Shown: positions 53,793 to 63,183, counted from the stretch's first letter. The stretch is 64,000 nt of DNA from Siminovitchia fordii DSM 16014 = CIP 108821 (GCF_000374565.1 NZ_KB894688.1:186001-250000); one strand, 5' to 3'. The notes: a model not told the origin generated them from the sequence alone. A program made the numbers and translations.

Positions 53793-54570
53793 CTTCTATC
53801 CTCCAGCTTTTCATTTTTACAAAATTCTTCGAGTTCTCGGCACGCTCTAGAGTATTTGTTTCAAATACGTACTTCAACTCCCTGTCTTCCAAAGCAAATA
53901 ATAAAGGCTGAAAAGGGATGGTCCCTTCACCGATCTGCAAATGTTCATCACTTAAGCCATGATTGTCATTGATATGAAGTCCGAATAAATAAGGAAAGAC
54001 TTTTTGACATTCTTCTAAAAACTGATGTTTCTTATTCATATAGCAGTGCCCTGTATCTAACATGATGCTTGCACGCGGATCATCAATCATTTGTATAACT
54101 TTTATAAGCTCATCCATAGAGGTACCTACAGCCATTTCCGCATGGGGAACATTCTCTATCACAAGCTTCGATTTTTCCGGTAAATCCCGAAGCATTTTCT
54201 TCGAAAACCGGGCCGCTGATTCAACCCCGTTATCAACTGATGGATTGGTTCCAAGATGAAATAAAACATAGTCCACTTCCAATATTTCAGCGATGAACAA
54301 ACATTTTTTCCAAAGCTGCTCTGTCTCTTCATTTGGCAATGCTGGGTTGAATCCATCAATCGGAAGATGAAAACCGAACGAGATTCTATTTCTTTTACCT
54401 AGGCTTGCAATCTTCTCTAAATGCTCCCTATCCATGTCCAGCAGCGACCTGCCATGATGGATTCCTTCCCCCATTAATTCAATCGAATTCCAGCCTTTTG
54501 CAATGAGAGTACGAATGGCCGCTTCGATTGGCAGTCCAAACAATGTATATGTCGAAACCGAGTATTTCAC
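53770..54570 (-). CDS. TIM-barrel sugar-phosphate isomerase/epimerase-like protein
   Basis: 266 aa, AP-endonuclease-2 / xylose-isomerase-like barrel. Metal-site features: ELMGEGIHHGRSLL, HLGTNPS, VIENVPHAEMAVG (Glu), LDTGHCYMNKKH (Asp, His), GLHINDNHG and a late FETNT. The reaction is not readable: members are isomerases, epimerases, endonucleases or hydrolases. Such a gene is an unusual member of a ugp operon, where a glycerophosphodiester phosphodiesterase is commonly found. It may therefore act on an imported glycerophosphodiester or related sugar phosphate (inference). Confidence 0.8.
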   Translation of the reverse strand: MKYSVSTYTLFGLPIEAAIRTLIAKGWNSIELMGEGIHHGRSLLDMDREHLEKIASLGKRNRISFGFHLPIDGFNPALPNEETEQLWKKCLFIAEILEVDYVLFHLGTNPSVDNGVESAARFSKKMLRDLPEKSKLVIENVPHAEMAVGTSMDELIKVIQMIDDPRASIMLDTGHCYMNKKHQFLEECQKVFPYLFGLHINDNHGLSDEHLQIGEGTIPFQPLLFALEDRELKYVFETNTLERAENSKNFVKMKSWRIEDVENSIK

Positions 54571-54589
54571 ATCTCTCCCGCCTTTCTGT

Positions 54590-55375
54590 TCATTTGATTC
54601 CCGAATGCATGAAGCTTGAAATGAATTGCTTCTGAAAAATGAAGAAGGCCATTAATAGCGGCAAGGCGACGAACAAAGTTGCTGCACCAACAACTCCCCA
54701 TTGCGCGCCGGAATCGGACGCTTTGGCAAACATGGAAAGTCCAACAGTCAGTGGACGATTCTCATCGGAGTCAGTGATGATCAGAGGCCATAAAAAATTG
54801 CTCCATTGATGGCATACAGATATAAGTCCAAAGGCAATGTATGTTGGTTTCGCCAATGGAACATATACATGCCAGATCGTCTGAAGTCGATTACAGCCCT
54901 CCATTTTTGCAGCTTCTTCCAGTTCATACGGGATTCCTTTAAATGTCTGTCTTAGGAGAAAGATCCCGAAAGCGGAAATGAAATACGGTGCCATGATGGC
55001 AAGTTTCGTATCATATATTTCCAATTGGGCAATCGTGTTTGAGTTCGGAAAAATTAACAACTCAATAGGAATCATGATTTGTACAAGATAAAGAAGAAAC
55101 ACAATTCCCTGGCCGATAAAATTCATCCGGGCAAACGCATAGGCCGCCAGTGTCATCGTGACAAGCTGCACAGCAAGAATCACAATCACAATCAAAAGTG
55201 TATTGATATAATATTGACCGAAAGGAGCTGTATTCCAAGCCTCGTTAAAATTGTCGAACGTAAGTGAATACCCTGGTGCTTTTGTATCTTTAAAAGCCAT
55301 GTATATGATTCCAAAAAGCGGAAGTGCCCAAAGCAGAGCTAAAACATAAGTAGAAATACTAATGAGGCGATTCAA
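54590..55375 (-). CDS. ugpE: ABC importer permease (UgpE type)
   Basis: 261 aa, six helices, with the EAA loop EEAAKMEGCNRLQTIWHVYVPL that docks on the ATPase. N-terminal short arm as in MalG/UgpE. TTG start behind AGGTGGTG. Third component gene of the importer, ending 19 bp before the isomerase-like gene. Confidence 0.9.
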   Translation of the reverse strand: MNRLISISTYVLALLWALPLFGIIYMAFKDTKAPGYSLTFDNFNEAWNTAPFGQYYINTLLIVIVILAVQLVTMTLAAYAFARMNFIGQGIVFLLYLVQIMIPIELLIFPNSNTIAQLEIYDTKLAIMAPYFISAFGIFLLRQTFKGIPYELEEAAKMEGCNRLQTIWHVYVPLAKPTYIAFGLISVCHQWSNFLWPLIITDSDENRPLTVGLSMFAKASDSGAQWGVVGAATLFVALPLLMAFFIFQKQFISSFMHSGIK

Positions 55376-55387
55376 CTTAACACCACC

Positions 55388-56272
55388 TTAACTATAATGA
55401 ATTTTCCGATCTGCCCCAAAGAACTGAATGGAGGCAATCACAAGCATCAGAATCAGTACAACCACTGTCGCTGCCGATGCTTTTCCGTAATCCAAGAAAC
55501 GAAATGTACTTTCATAAATGTAATAAAGAAGAAGATTACTAGCGTTGTTAGGCCCACCTTGTGTCATAACGACAAGCTGATCCACGGTTTTAAACGCATT
55601 TGTAGTTGCAATGACAAATGAGAACAAGGTTGTCGGCATGAGCAGTGGAAAGATGATTTTTCTGAATTGAATCCACTTGGAAGCCCCATCCATATAGGAA
55701 GCTTCGAGTAATTCCTTCGGAATATTTTGAAGGGCGGCCAGATAAAAAATCATAAAGAATCCTGCTTCCTTCCAAATCACCATCACCATAATGGCAATAA
55801 GAGCCGTATTTGAATTTCCCAGAAGGTTCATTTCCCCTGCACCAAAAAACTTGAACAGGCTGTTGATCATTCCGTACTCGGGTGTATAAAAGAACAGCCA
55901 GATAAATGCAGCGGTTACCATCGGAATGACTACCGGATAAAAGAAGAACGTCCGTGCCAGACCACTACCTGCCATCGTCCGGTTAACTAGCACAGCAAGC
56001 CCCATCCCGATCAAGACGCTCGTCGGGACTGTCCCCAACGCGAATAGTAAATTGTTTATAAAAGCCTTCCGAAATACCTCATCTTCCCACATCATTTTAA
56101 AATTGCCCGAACCGATGTATACCGGATCTGCCGTTGATAAGTCCGATTGAAACAAGCTCATGATCAATGTCTTGATTATCGGATACAGCGTAAACATGAC
56201 GAGGAAAATGAGGGACGGAAAGAGGAAAAGCCAGGCTGCTGCATTTTCTTTCATTTGATTGATTTTTCCCAA
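55388..56272 (-). CDS. ugpA: ABC importer permease (UgpA type)
   Basis: 294 aa, six helices, EAA-loop LLEASYMDGASKWIQFRKIIFPL. MalF/UgpA type. The start is uncertain: a TTG at 56272 lies 6 bases after GAGGTG, an ATG at 56254 is a shorter option and a TTG at 56293 abuts the previous stop. It is 12 bp before ugpE. Confidence 0.88.
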   Translation of the reverse strand: MGKINQMKENAAAWLFLFPSLIFLVMFTLYPIIKTLIMSLFQSDLSTADPVYIGSGNFKMMWEDEVFRKAFINNLLFALGTVPTSVLIGMGLAVLVNRTMAGSGLARTFFFYPVVIPMVTAAFIWLFFYTPEYGMINSLFKFFGAGEMNLLGNSNTALIAIMVMVIWKEAGFFMIFYLAALQNIPKELLEASYMDGASKWIQFRKIIFPLLMPTTLFSFVIATTNAFKTVDQLVVMTQGGPNNASNLLLYYIYESTFRFLDYGKASAATVVVLILMLVIASIQFFGADRKIHYS

Positions 56273-56293
56273 TTCCTTCACCTCATCTAACAA

Positions 56294-57634
56294 TTACTTA
56301 TATGGCTTTAACAGCGCATCAGCCTCTTTTTGGGCTTTTTCAAGCGTTTTGTCTACGTCCGCACCGTCAATTGCCGCCTGGATGGCATCAGATAAAATCT
56401 TGATGATTTTGCCTTGCTCGTAAACGGAAATTTCTTTATGGGAATTTTCCAATTGCTGCATCGCAGTCAATGCCTGTGGAAATGAATCCGTGTACTCTTT
56501 TAACTCAGGAGTTTCATAGCTTGATTGACGGGTCGCAATATACCCTGTATCAATGCTCCATTGAGCCGCACGCTCAGTATCCGTAATCCATTTGATAAAT
56601 TCCATTGAAGCGAGCTGTCTCTCTTCGGAAATATCCTTGAAAATGTAGAAGTTTCCTCCACCTGTCGGAGTGGCTGCACGCTCATTTTCCGGCAAATAGG
56701 CCACGCCGAATTCAAAGTCAGCGTTATTTTTAACATTCGTCAGGTTCCCTGTAGTTGATAACATCATAGCCGTCTTTCCTTCGATGAAATCAGCAGGAAC
56801 TGTATTCCAGTCCAGAACTCCCTCCGGCATCACTTTGTGTTTTTGGGACAAGTCAACCCAGTATTGAAGTGCTTGTTTGGCTGCATCTGAATCAAAATAA
56901 ACTTCTTTTCCGTCATCACTCATCAAGTTCCCTTCACCGGCTTGCAGGGCCAATGCCTGGTAGATCCAGTAACCACTGATTGTAGCAGGCAGCTCAATAC
57001 CCCATTTTCCGTCTTTAGCCAGCTTCTTACCGTAGCCGACAACTTCATCCCAATTCTCAGGGGCTTTTTCAGGGTCCAGACCTGCTTCCTTGAATAGATC
57101 CTTGTTGTAATAAAGCAAAACGGTGCTCCGTTGGAACGGGACAGACCATGTTTTCCCTTCTGCCTGTGAGTTCAGCATGAAACCAGGAAAGAAATCATCC
57201 ATCATTTGTTTGACTTCCGGATCCTTTTCAATCATGTCATCCAGAGGAAGAATGGCCTCTTTCAACTGAAATAGATCCACAGAAAGAAGTACGGCCATAT
57301 CCGGAGATTTTCCGTTTTTCACTGCCGTCTGAACCTTAGTCATAGACTCATCATAGTTACCGCTATATACAGGAGTGACAGTGACTTTTTTTCCATCTAC
57401 TTCAATTCCTTCTTTGTTGAATTCTTCAGCATATCCATCGATCACTTTAGTAATTTCGCCGCCGACATTCACCGGATAATACCAGGTTAGGTCAATGGTC
57501 TCCTCATTGGATTTTCCGGATTTGCCATCACTTGAATTGTTGTCTGCGCCCGAATTGGAAGAATTGCTGCCACACGCGCTTAATAGGGTAAAAACAAATA
57601 ATAGGAGTGCCAGGAATATAGGTGTTTTCCTCAT
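56294..57634 (-). CDS. ugpB: ABC importer substrate-binding lipoprotein (UgpB type)
   Basis: 446 aa. Lipoprotein signal FTLLSACGSNSS (Cys21), a Ser/Asn/Gly-rich linker, then the type-II binding fold: LTWYYPVNVGGEITKVIDGY, AVLLSVDLFQLKEA, VPFQRSTVLLYYNKDLFKEA (typical of UgpB) and ATPTGGGNFYIFK. Glycerol-3-phosphate or glycerophosphodiesters are the likely ligands because of the GlpP leader control and the general match to UgpB. First gene of the operon, with the leader terminator 88-135 bases upstream. Confidence 0.87.
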   Translation of the reverse strand: MRKTPIFLALLLFVFTLLSACGSNSSNSGADNNSSDGKSGKSNEETIDLTWYYPVNVGGEITKVIDGYAEEFNKEGIEVDGKKVTVTPVYSGNYDESMTKVQTAVKNGKSPDMAVLLSVDLFQLKEAILPLDDMIEKDPEVKQMMDDFFPGFMLNSQAEGKTWSVPFQRSTVLLYYNKDLFKEAGLDPEKAPENWDEVVGYGKKLAKDGKWGIELPATISGYWIYQALALQAGEGNLMSDDGKEVYFDSDAAKQALQYWVDLSQKHKVMPEGVLDWNTVPADFIEGKTAMMLSTTGNLTNVKNNADFEFGVAYLPENERAATPTGGGNFYIFKDISEERQLASMEFIKWITDTERAAQWSIDTGYIATRQSSYETPELKEYTDSFPQALTAMQQLENSHKEISVYEQGKIIKILSDAIQAAIDGADVDKTLEKAQKEADALLKPYK

Positions 57635-57721
57635 TCATTTCAACCTCTTTCTTATTGAGATATTGTTTCTGTTTCATCTTTACAGCATTTCTTAATCCCG
57701 ATTTCACCTCCTTTTCCACCA

Positions 57722-57769
57722 TAAAAAGACCACAAATATACTGTTTTTCATCAACAGATATTTGCGGCC
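57722..57769 (-). promoter_or_regulatory. Leader terminator of the ugp operon, probable GlpP antitermination site
   Basis: On the minus-strand transcript a long stem forms between GGCCGCAAATAT and ATATTTGTGGTC, extended by CTGTT/AACAG with one bulge, and is followed by UUUUU. It lies in the untranslated leader, 88-135 bases before the ugpB start, downstream of glpP. This is the arrangement of GlpP-controlled leaders in Bacillus: glycerol-3-phosphate-bound GlpP prevents termination. Confidence 0.78.
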
Positions 57770-57858
57770 TCTCTCATCGCGCCTGTTTGCTATGTACTTT
57801 TCAATTATTAATATACCGATCTATTATTTAGTTCCTATTAATTGAATGTAAAGATTCC

Positions 57859-58446
57859 TTAAAGATGATTGAAATCCAATTTCCAGAGCTTTGTATTCGA
57901 GGTAGTCACAGCTGCAGCTCCACGTTCCAACGCTTCTTTTGCATGCTCGGCGGTTGCCAGCAAGCCACCGGTTATAACAGGGACATGGGAAACCTCAGAC
58001 AGTTTTTCCAAGAAATCGGGAGCCCTGCTTGGCATAATTTCAACAATGTCAGCCTGCAGGTGGTCCAAGCTCTCAAGCAGATGGTCATATACCTCTGTAT
58101 CGATCAGAAACACCCTTTGAATAACAAACATCCCCTTGGATTTTGCCCGTTTAATGATGCTGGATTTCGTAGTGACAATCGCAAACGGTTTGATATAGTC
58201 AGCAATAAAATCAATCCCATACTGGTCCACCTGCAGACCGCCTATCTTCTCCACATGCATAATGACCGGAAGCCCCTCGCTTTGGAGCACATCCACATAC
58301 TGTTTCACATTTAAAATATTCCCAGTCATCAAGATCACAGCTGATATATGATCTTTATACTTGATTGCCCTTTCAATCGATTTAGGCTCTTTAATGGCAG
58401 CAATCAACTTGTGCTTCTTCAATCTTGCTTCAAAAACTTTCATCAT
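57859..58446 (-). CDS. glpP: Glycerol-3-phosphate responsive antiterminator GlpP
   Basis: 195 aa, the size of Bacillus GlpP. TIM-barrel-like RNA-binding antiterminator that responds to glycerol-3-phosphate. Family blocks: KLIAAIKEPKSIERAI, AVILMTGNILNVKQYVDVLQ, VIMHVEKIGGLQVDQYGIDF and the phosphate-binding-like end PVITGGLLATAEHAKEALERGAAAVTTSN (in parts). The ATG at 58446 follows AAGAGGTG at about 9 bases; the longer frame starts upstream without a ribosome site. It is directly upstream of the ugp operon, whose leader has a matching terminator. Confidence 0.92.
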   Translation of the reverse strand: MMKVFEARLKKHKLIAAIKEPKSIERAIKYKDHISAVILMTGNILNVKQYVDVLQSEGLPVIMHVEKIGGLQVDQYGIDFIADYIKPFAIVTTKSSIIKRAKSKGMFVIQRVFLIDTEVYDHLLESLDHLQADIVEIMPSRAPDFLEKLSEVSHVPVITGGLLATAEHAKEALERGAAAVTTSNTKLWKLDFNHL

Positions 58447-58531
58447 ATTTGTGCTGCACCTCTTGTCTACTTGATCAATTCGCTTCTTTAATCTAGTGTA
58501 ACCCAATAGGCTTCTTCATTCACTTGGCATT

Positions 58532-58565
58532 CAAAAAAGAAGACGTCAAAAATCGCCTTCTTCAG
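58532..58565 (-). terminator. Terminator after the 150-aa hypothetical gene
   Basis: On the minus strand the stem GAAGAAGGCG / CGTCTTCTT is followed by six T, around the stop codon at 58562. Confidence 0.75.
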
Positions 58566-59014
58566 GACTCAATTGTTATGTCCAATCCCTCTATCTGCAT
58601 TATTTTGCCAATCCAATAATTACTTTCTGTCATAATATAACTTTCTTCCTCATGGGCGATATTTACAAGCCATGGCTCTCCCTTTTTAAGAAAAGACAAA
58701 TCCTCCGGCAGGTCGGGCTGCAGCCACGAATAGAGGGAACTGGCCGCCCTTTTTACAATCTTCTTTGCGTGACTATCCGCATGATAATAATAAACCTTCG
58801 CTTTTTGCCCTCCTCCCAACATTGTGCCTGTCCATTCATTCGTTTTCTTCACCACTTTTAGGGAGTTTTCCAGCTCCTTTAACAAAGGGGCGAACTTTCT
58901 TGTGGAACCCAAGTCTTTCCTGACAACCAAGTGGAATTCATCGCATATTTCAAATGCCAGATCTATCAGCTGCTCGTATACAGTGCCCCGTGGGTCTTGT
59001 TCGATGATAATCAT
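58562..59014 (-). CDS. Unknown 150-aa cytoplasmic protein
   Basis: 150 aa, not recognised. No signal or membrane helix; alpha/beta composition. Notable segments: MIIIEQDPRGTVYEQLIDLA, RKFAPLLKELENSLKVVKKT, TMLGGGQKAKVYYYHAD and PWLVNIAHEEESYIM. RBS AAGGGGGGAGG precedes the ATG. Single gene with its own terminator. Confidence 0.7.
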   Translation of the reverse strand: MIIIEQDPRGTVYEQLIDLAFEICDEFHLVVRKDLGSTRKFAPLLKELENSLKVVKKTNEWTGTMLGGGQKAKVYYYHADSHAKKIVKRAASSLYSWLQPDLPEDLSFLKKGEPWLVNIAHEEESYIMTESNYWIGKIMQIEGLDITIES

Positions 59015-59216
59015 GAGCCTCCCCCTTACTCCCCCCTTAATAAGAGGTATTCAGAATCATTTTATCATCCTACTTTCATAAGATTCATCCTTTAGCTAGT
59101 TTCACTAAACAGCTATACCTATTTTGCAAAGAATGGGTCTTTTTCCCTTTCCAAACATCCTGGGGGGCATACCTTAACATAGGTAAATTACTATCAATCA
59201 TCGGAGGGATTTAGTT

Positions 59217-60152
59217 GTGAAAAAAATGGGCACGGATCCATCCAGACTTTGCAAAGAATTTGCAAAAATACTTGGCTCCACTCCCAGTATTGTAAATGGC
59301 GTATGTACAGCAACTCGGTCGAGAACCAATCTTCATCCTGTCGTACTTGGCAGACCGGCGGAATCCTTTATGTTTGTTCCCCAGGCTTTTTCATTTGAGA
59401 ATGTCGGCAGAGGTGGAAAAGCCTTGTGCCTTGGTGAAACGGTAATTCTTCAAGAGGAAATCAATCCGTTTATGAGCAAGCTTCGAGAACATGGCATTAT
59501 TGTCACAGCAGTTCACAATCATTGGCTTTTCGATAAACCCCGCCTGATGTATATGCATTTCGAATCCATCGAAGAGCCACTTATCTTCGCACGAAAGGTT
59601 AGGGATGCCATGCGGGTGTTGACCACACGACAAATCCATGTGGAATCAAGTTCACATCATCAGGAAAGCGAAGACCAAAGTGTTAAGATCAATAAGGAAA
59701 GACAGTCTAACAGCAGCCTATGTGATCAGTTCAGCCGTATTCTTAATGGAGAAATGCATACTTTTGAAGATGGGCAATGCATCGTAATGAGGTCACGCCA
59801 TAATATCAGGCCGGTTGTTCTTGGAAAACAGGGACGTTCATTCCTGCTGATCCCGCAGATGTTTACTTTTGAATCAATGTCGGCAGACGGGCGGGCACTC
59901 TGCAGCGGGGAAACTGTCATTTTACAGGAAGAGATCAATCCGTTCATCAGCAAACTTCGCGAGCATGGAATTATTGTAACAGCTATTCACAACCATTGGT
60001 TATTTGATCATCCACGCCTCATGTATATGCACTGGGTTTCAATCGACCGGCCGCTGAATTTTGCAAGAAAGACCCGTGATGCATTAAGTGTACTGACGAA
60101 CCGGCCTGTAAGGGTCAGAAGCAGATCATCTTTTCATAAATATAAAAGTTGA
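59217..60152 (+). CDS. DUF1259-type protein, tandemly duplicated domain
   Basis: 311 aa made of two copies of one domain (about 5-140 and 165-300) that share ALCxGETVILQEEINPF, SKLREHGIIVTA and HNHWLFDxPRLMYMH. This is the DUF1259 signature, with a His/Asn-rich HNHWLF that looks like a metal or active site. No signal peptide. The GTG start lies 8 bases after GGAGGG. Function unknown; the copies are roughly two-thirds identical by eye, so the duplication is old but the core is strictly kept in both. Confidence 0.87.
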   Translation: MKKMGTDPSRLCKEFAKILGSTPSIVNGVCTATRSRTNLHPVVLGRPAESFMFVPQAFSFENVGRGGKALCLGETVILQEEINPFMSKLREHGIIVTAVHNHWLFDKPRLMYMHFESIEEPLIFARKVRDAMRVLTTRQIHVESSSHHQESEDQSVKINKERQSNSSLCDQFSRILNGEMHTFEDGQCIVMRSRHNIRPVVLGKQGRSFLLIPQMFTFESMSADGRALCSGETVILQEEINPFISKLREHGIIVTAIHNHWLFDHPRLMYMHWVSIDRPLNFARKTRDALSVLTNRPVRVRSRSSFHKYKS

Positions 60153-60739
60153 CCAATTTTTTAGATCTTTATGATTGAGAAAAGAGGATTTTGTTTTTAG
60201 ACTCATTTTGTTGCCGGGAGAGGAAATCGGGGAATTTAATACGAATTAGCCCACATGGGAAAATTCTATTATTGGCAGAAATGATCATTGAATACAAAAT
60301 GAAAAAAAGGGGAAAGGGTCAATCTCCAAGCTTTGTATTCATGACTGGTTATTTTAAAACCTAACCGGTACGAATACAATTAATTTCAAAAATAAATAGG
60401 GACGCCAGCGGCAATTGGCATCCCGGCAATATGTGCTGGACTCCATGAAGTGCAGCAAACCAAAATAGAAGCATGACTCTCCTCATTGGTTATAGAATAG
60501 GAGAGTTTTTTTATAACCACTTCATACAACCTTGGCGATTAGTGAAAGCACCCATTTAACCCCGACAAGCCCGAGGAGGCAAGGCTTTTACCGCACGGAA
60601 ATACTTTTGACGTAAGGAAGCCGGACAGTCATTGTTAGAGCAATAAGCGCCACCTACTTCTTATGAGTAAGCGACCGCTGCCACCCTTTTATGAAGTCAT
60701 ATCCTTGTTCTTTTTTATACATTATGATCATTTAAGACA
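60153..60739. other. Intergenic stretch with one terminator
   Basis: About 590 bases. A plus-strand hairpin ACTCTCCT / AGGAGAGT followed by T7 lies at 60475-60512, perhaps the distant end of the DUF1259 transcript. Nothing else could be assigned; short frames on both strands are broken. Confidence 0.45.
60475..60512 (+). terminator. Intrinsic terminator
   Basis: An 8-bp stem ACTCTCCT / AGGAGAGT, 15-base loop, T7 tail, 320 bp after the DUF1259 gene. Confidence 0.7.
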
Positions 60740-61642
60740 TCATTCCCTTGACCTTGGTGGCCTTTTCCTTCTTTTAATAAAGTAATAAATCCCCGCTCCA
60801 AGCAACACGAAAAGAAGAATGATTGGCAAATTACCTATAACCAGCACAACCAACCCTGATGCTGCGGAAAGCAGAAAGTTCAGACTGACAGCCAACTGTT
60901 TCTTTGTTTTTTCCCATGTATCTAAATTGTTGTCGCCCACTCCCGGAACAACGACTTTACTTTCCCGCATATATATTTCCACTGTCGAATAAGCCGTCTG
61001 ATTTTCAAGGTACTTCATCTTGCCGACAAGGACCTCGATTTCCTCCTGCACTTTCGACAAATCCTTCGATATTTTCAGCAAATCCTCTGTCTTTTGGGCC
61101 TCCTTCATAAAACCAAGGAGCCTTTCCTCCACCGCTCGCTTCGATTTCAAACGGGACTCCAAATCAACATATTCTTCTGTCACGTCCTGTCCCGAAACAT
61201 TTCTGCCCAAAACTTCTGTTGCAGTGTTTTCCGCATCCTCAAGAAAAGCCAGGAAGTGTTTTTCTGGAATCCGGACAATTGAATGTCCGCTCATCAGATG
61301 ATTTTCATCCCGATATTCATTGGACTCAACAACATAGCCGCCATATTTTTTAACTTTCTTCTCGATATTTTGCTGGGCTTTTTCAAGGCTCTTCACCTGG
61401 ACTTCCATGTTTGCTCGGTGAATGATCATGCGGTCACTCTCTTTAATCTGTTCATCCACCGTCGCTTCATCAGCAGGCTGCTCTTCCTTATCAATAACTG
61501 CAATCTCATTCGACCCGGAAGACTTATCCATTTGGGCCATTTCGGTGGTTGACTTGGATTCCTCAGTGTCGTTAGAGCTGCACGACACTAAAAATATGAT
61601 CAGAAGAGAAGTGAGCAGTCTGTACAAGTATCCCTTTTTCAT
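60740..61642 (-). CDS. DUF4349 lipoprotein with C-terminal membrane helix
   Basis: 300 aa. Lipoprotein signal (LLIIFLVSCSSND, Cys21), acidic linker, then the DUF4349 domain (about 70-240) with MIIHRANMEVQVKSLEKAQ, IVRIPEKHFLAFLED and a coiled coil KAVEERLLGFMKEAQKTEDLL (approximate), a helix pair near 250-285 (LVVLVIGNLPIILLFVLLGA) and a basic tail. Function unknown. RBS AAGGAGG. Confidence 0.83.
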   Translation of the reverse strand: MKKGYLYRLLTSLLIIFLVSCSSNDTEESKSTTEMAQMDKSSGSNEIAVIDKEEQPADEATVDEQIKESDRMIIHRANMEVQVKSLEKAQQNIEKKVKKYGGYVVESNEYRDENHLMSGHSIVRIPEKHFLAFLEDAENTATEVLGRNVSGQDVTEEYVDLESRLKSKRAVEERLLGFMKEAQKTEDLLKISKDLSKVQEEIEVLVGKMKYLENQTAYSTVEIYMRESKVVVPGVGDNNLDTWEKTKKQLAVSLNFLLSAASGLVVLVIGNLPIILLFVLLGAGIYYFIKRRKRPPRSRE

Positions 61643-61696
61643 TCCATTAATCCTCCTTTCTAAATTAGACGGTTCAACATAAAAAAAATTACAGAT

Positions 61697-62407
61697 TTAT
61701 TCGTCCAAAGCCATATCCGTCTCCATATCATATTTACTTACAGAACAGAATTTCTTGGCTTGCCGGACAGATTTGATTTCAGCCTCTGTCTTTGGTGGGC
61801 AAGTGATGAAGGTTTCGATATTTTTTTCCTTATCGGCAAAATTGAACGAAACATCAATAGCAGATGAAAAACCTTGTACTTTTTCAATCAGAGAGACTAG
61901 CTGCTTCCATTCCTCTTTAGAATCCAAAAAAGCCTCCTCCATTTCCAAATGGACTCCAAGCATGACGTTAACTTCATGGAAAGGAGGAATTTTAGGTCCT
62001 TTTACAATATCCAGGCTTTCATACGTAGTATAATTCGTATCAATCGATGCTGCAGGATATATTTCCTTTGCAATCGGCTGTACCGCCTCCTTCAATTGGC
62101 GGGCCCACAAAACTTCAGGATATGTATCAACATATGTATACTCTGCAAAGCCTTCCTCTGCGTAAAATTCTAATTCCGGATCCGAGACAGGATAAAATTG
62201 CCCACCATAACTTCCAGCCTTAAAATTGTAAAAAGACTCTTTCAGGGTAAAATCCTGTTCATATTTTTCCTCCAGATATTTTTCCAGTTTCGCATCTACT
62301 GCCTTTTCCTTCCAGGGGAGGCCGTAAAAAGCGATGACAACCCAAGCAGCGATAGACACAACTATGACCGCAAACGAAACAATTAGTATCCATTTTCCAA
62401 CCTTCAT
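61697..62407 (-). CDS. Unknown membrane-anchored extracytoplasmic protein
   Basis: 236 aa. One N-terminal membrane helix (ILIVSFAVIVVSIAAWVVIA) then a soluble part with many acidic residues and two cysteines near the end (FITCPPKT, KKFCSVSK). The layout KLEKYLEEKYEQDFTLKESF followed by GQFYPVSDPELEFYAEE resembles Bacillus YfjL/YfmQ-like unknowns, which I cannot name firmly. RBS AAAAGGGGAATG. It precedes the DUF4349 gene by 54 bp on the same strand and may share its transcript. Confidence 0.65.
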   Translation of the reverse strand: MKVGKWILIVSFAVIVVSIAAWVVIAFYGLPWKEKAVDAKLEKYLEEKYEQDFTLKESFYNFKAGSYGGQFYPVSDPELEFYAEEGFAEYTYVDTYPEVLWARQLKEAVQPIAKEIYPAASIDTNYTTYESLDIVKGPKIPPFHEVNVMLGVHLEMEEAFLDSKEEWKQLVSLIEKVQGFSSAIDVSFNFADKEKNIETFITCPPKTEAEIKSVRQAKKFCSVSKYDMETDMALDE

Positions 62408-62616
62408 ATCATTCCCCTTTTAACTATTATTCTTTTTCTAAAGTATATAGGAAAATACCAAAAAACAGTATTTCTTCCCAACATACAACAGCAAGTTTTT
62501 ACCACGTTGTCCGTCAATAATATAAGACAGTTCGTTTAAAAATTGGGAATTTTATATAAAAAAGGACAGGCACTCGGGAAAGTCCCTATCCAACAAATTG
62601 AAGAATTTTACAATGA

Positions 62617-63183
62617 TCATTCATATATGACTTCAGGAGATTCACCAAATACTTCTTCTGCATTTGTTTCAGTTGCTATTTCATCCATACCCGGATGGTA
62701 AAAGTAAAAGGCTCCCATTCCTTCCCCGACAGCTGCTAAATAAATCAATTTTGTCCCATCTCCTAATTGAGCGTCACTCAGAGCAAGCCCCCTGGACTTA
62801 ACATCCAACACCTCCGGGTTCAATAAAAATAATTTTGTTACTGCAGCAAATTGCTCTTCTTTTGTTACAGCCAACTGATTTGGTTTTTCATGAATGCCAT
62901 TCATCACTTCAATGTACTTTGCATTATTTGCCAACTCCGGATGAATATAGGCTTCATCATCTTGATTTTCACTGTTCTCATCTGATTTATTTGTTTCTTT
63001 CTTACTATCTTCTGAAATCATCCCATCTTCCTTCTCCTGTTCGGTTTCCTCTTCTTTCTTAGAACTTGATCCTTTTTCAACCTCAGTAGTCTCTTTTACT
63101 GAAGCAGGGGGATCTGTTTTTGAGCTGCACGCTGCTGTTAGCATGACAAGTACGCCAAGAAGTATGAATGCAAAATATTTCAT
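62617..63183 (-). CDS. Unknown lipoprotein
   Basis: 188 aa. Lipoprotein signal FILLGVLVMLTAACSSK (Cys19), a Lys/Glu/Ser-rich linker (about 25-75) and a compact C-terminal part (about 78-188). Family not recognised. RBS AAGGTGGAAG. Together with the two preceding genes it makes a run of envelope proteins of unknown role. Confidence 0.75.
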   Translation of the reverse strand: MKYFAFILLGVLVMLTAACSSKTDPPASVKETTEVEKGSSSKKEEETEQEKEDGMISEDSKKETNKSDENSENQDDEAYIHPELANNAKYIEVMNGIHEKPNQLAVTKEEQFAAVTKLFLLNPEVLDVKSRGLALSDAQLGDGTKLIYLAAVGEGMGAFYFYHPGMDEIATETNAEEVFGESPEVIYE

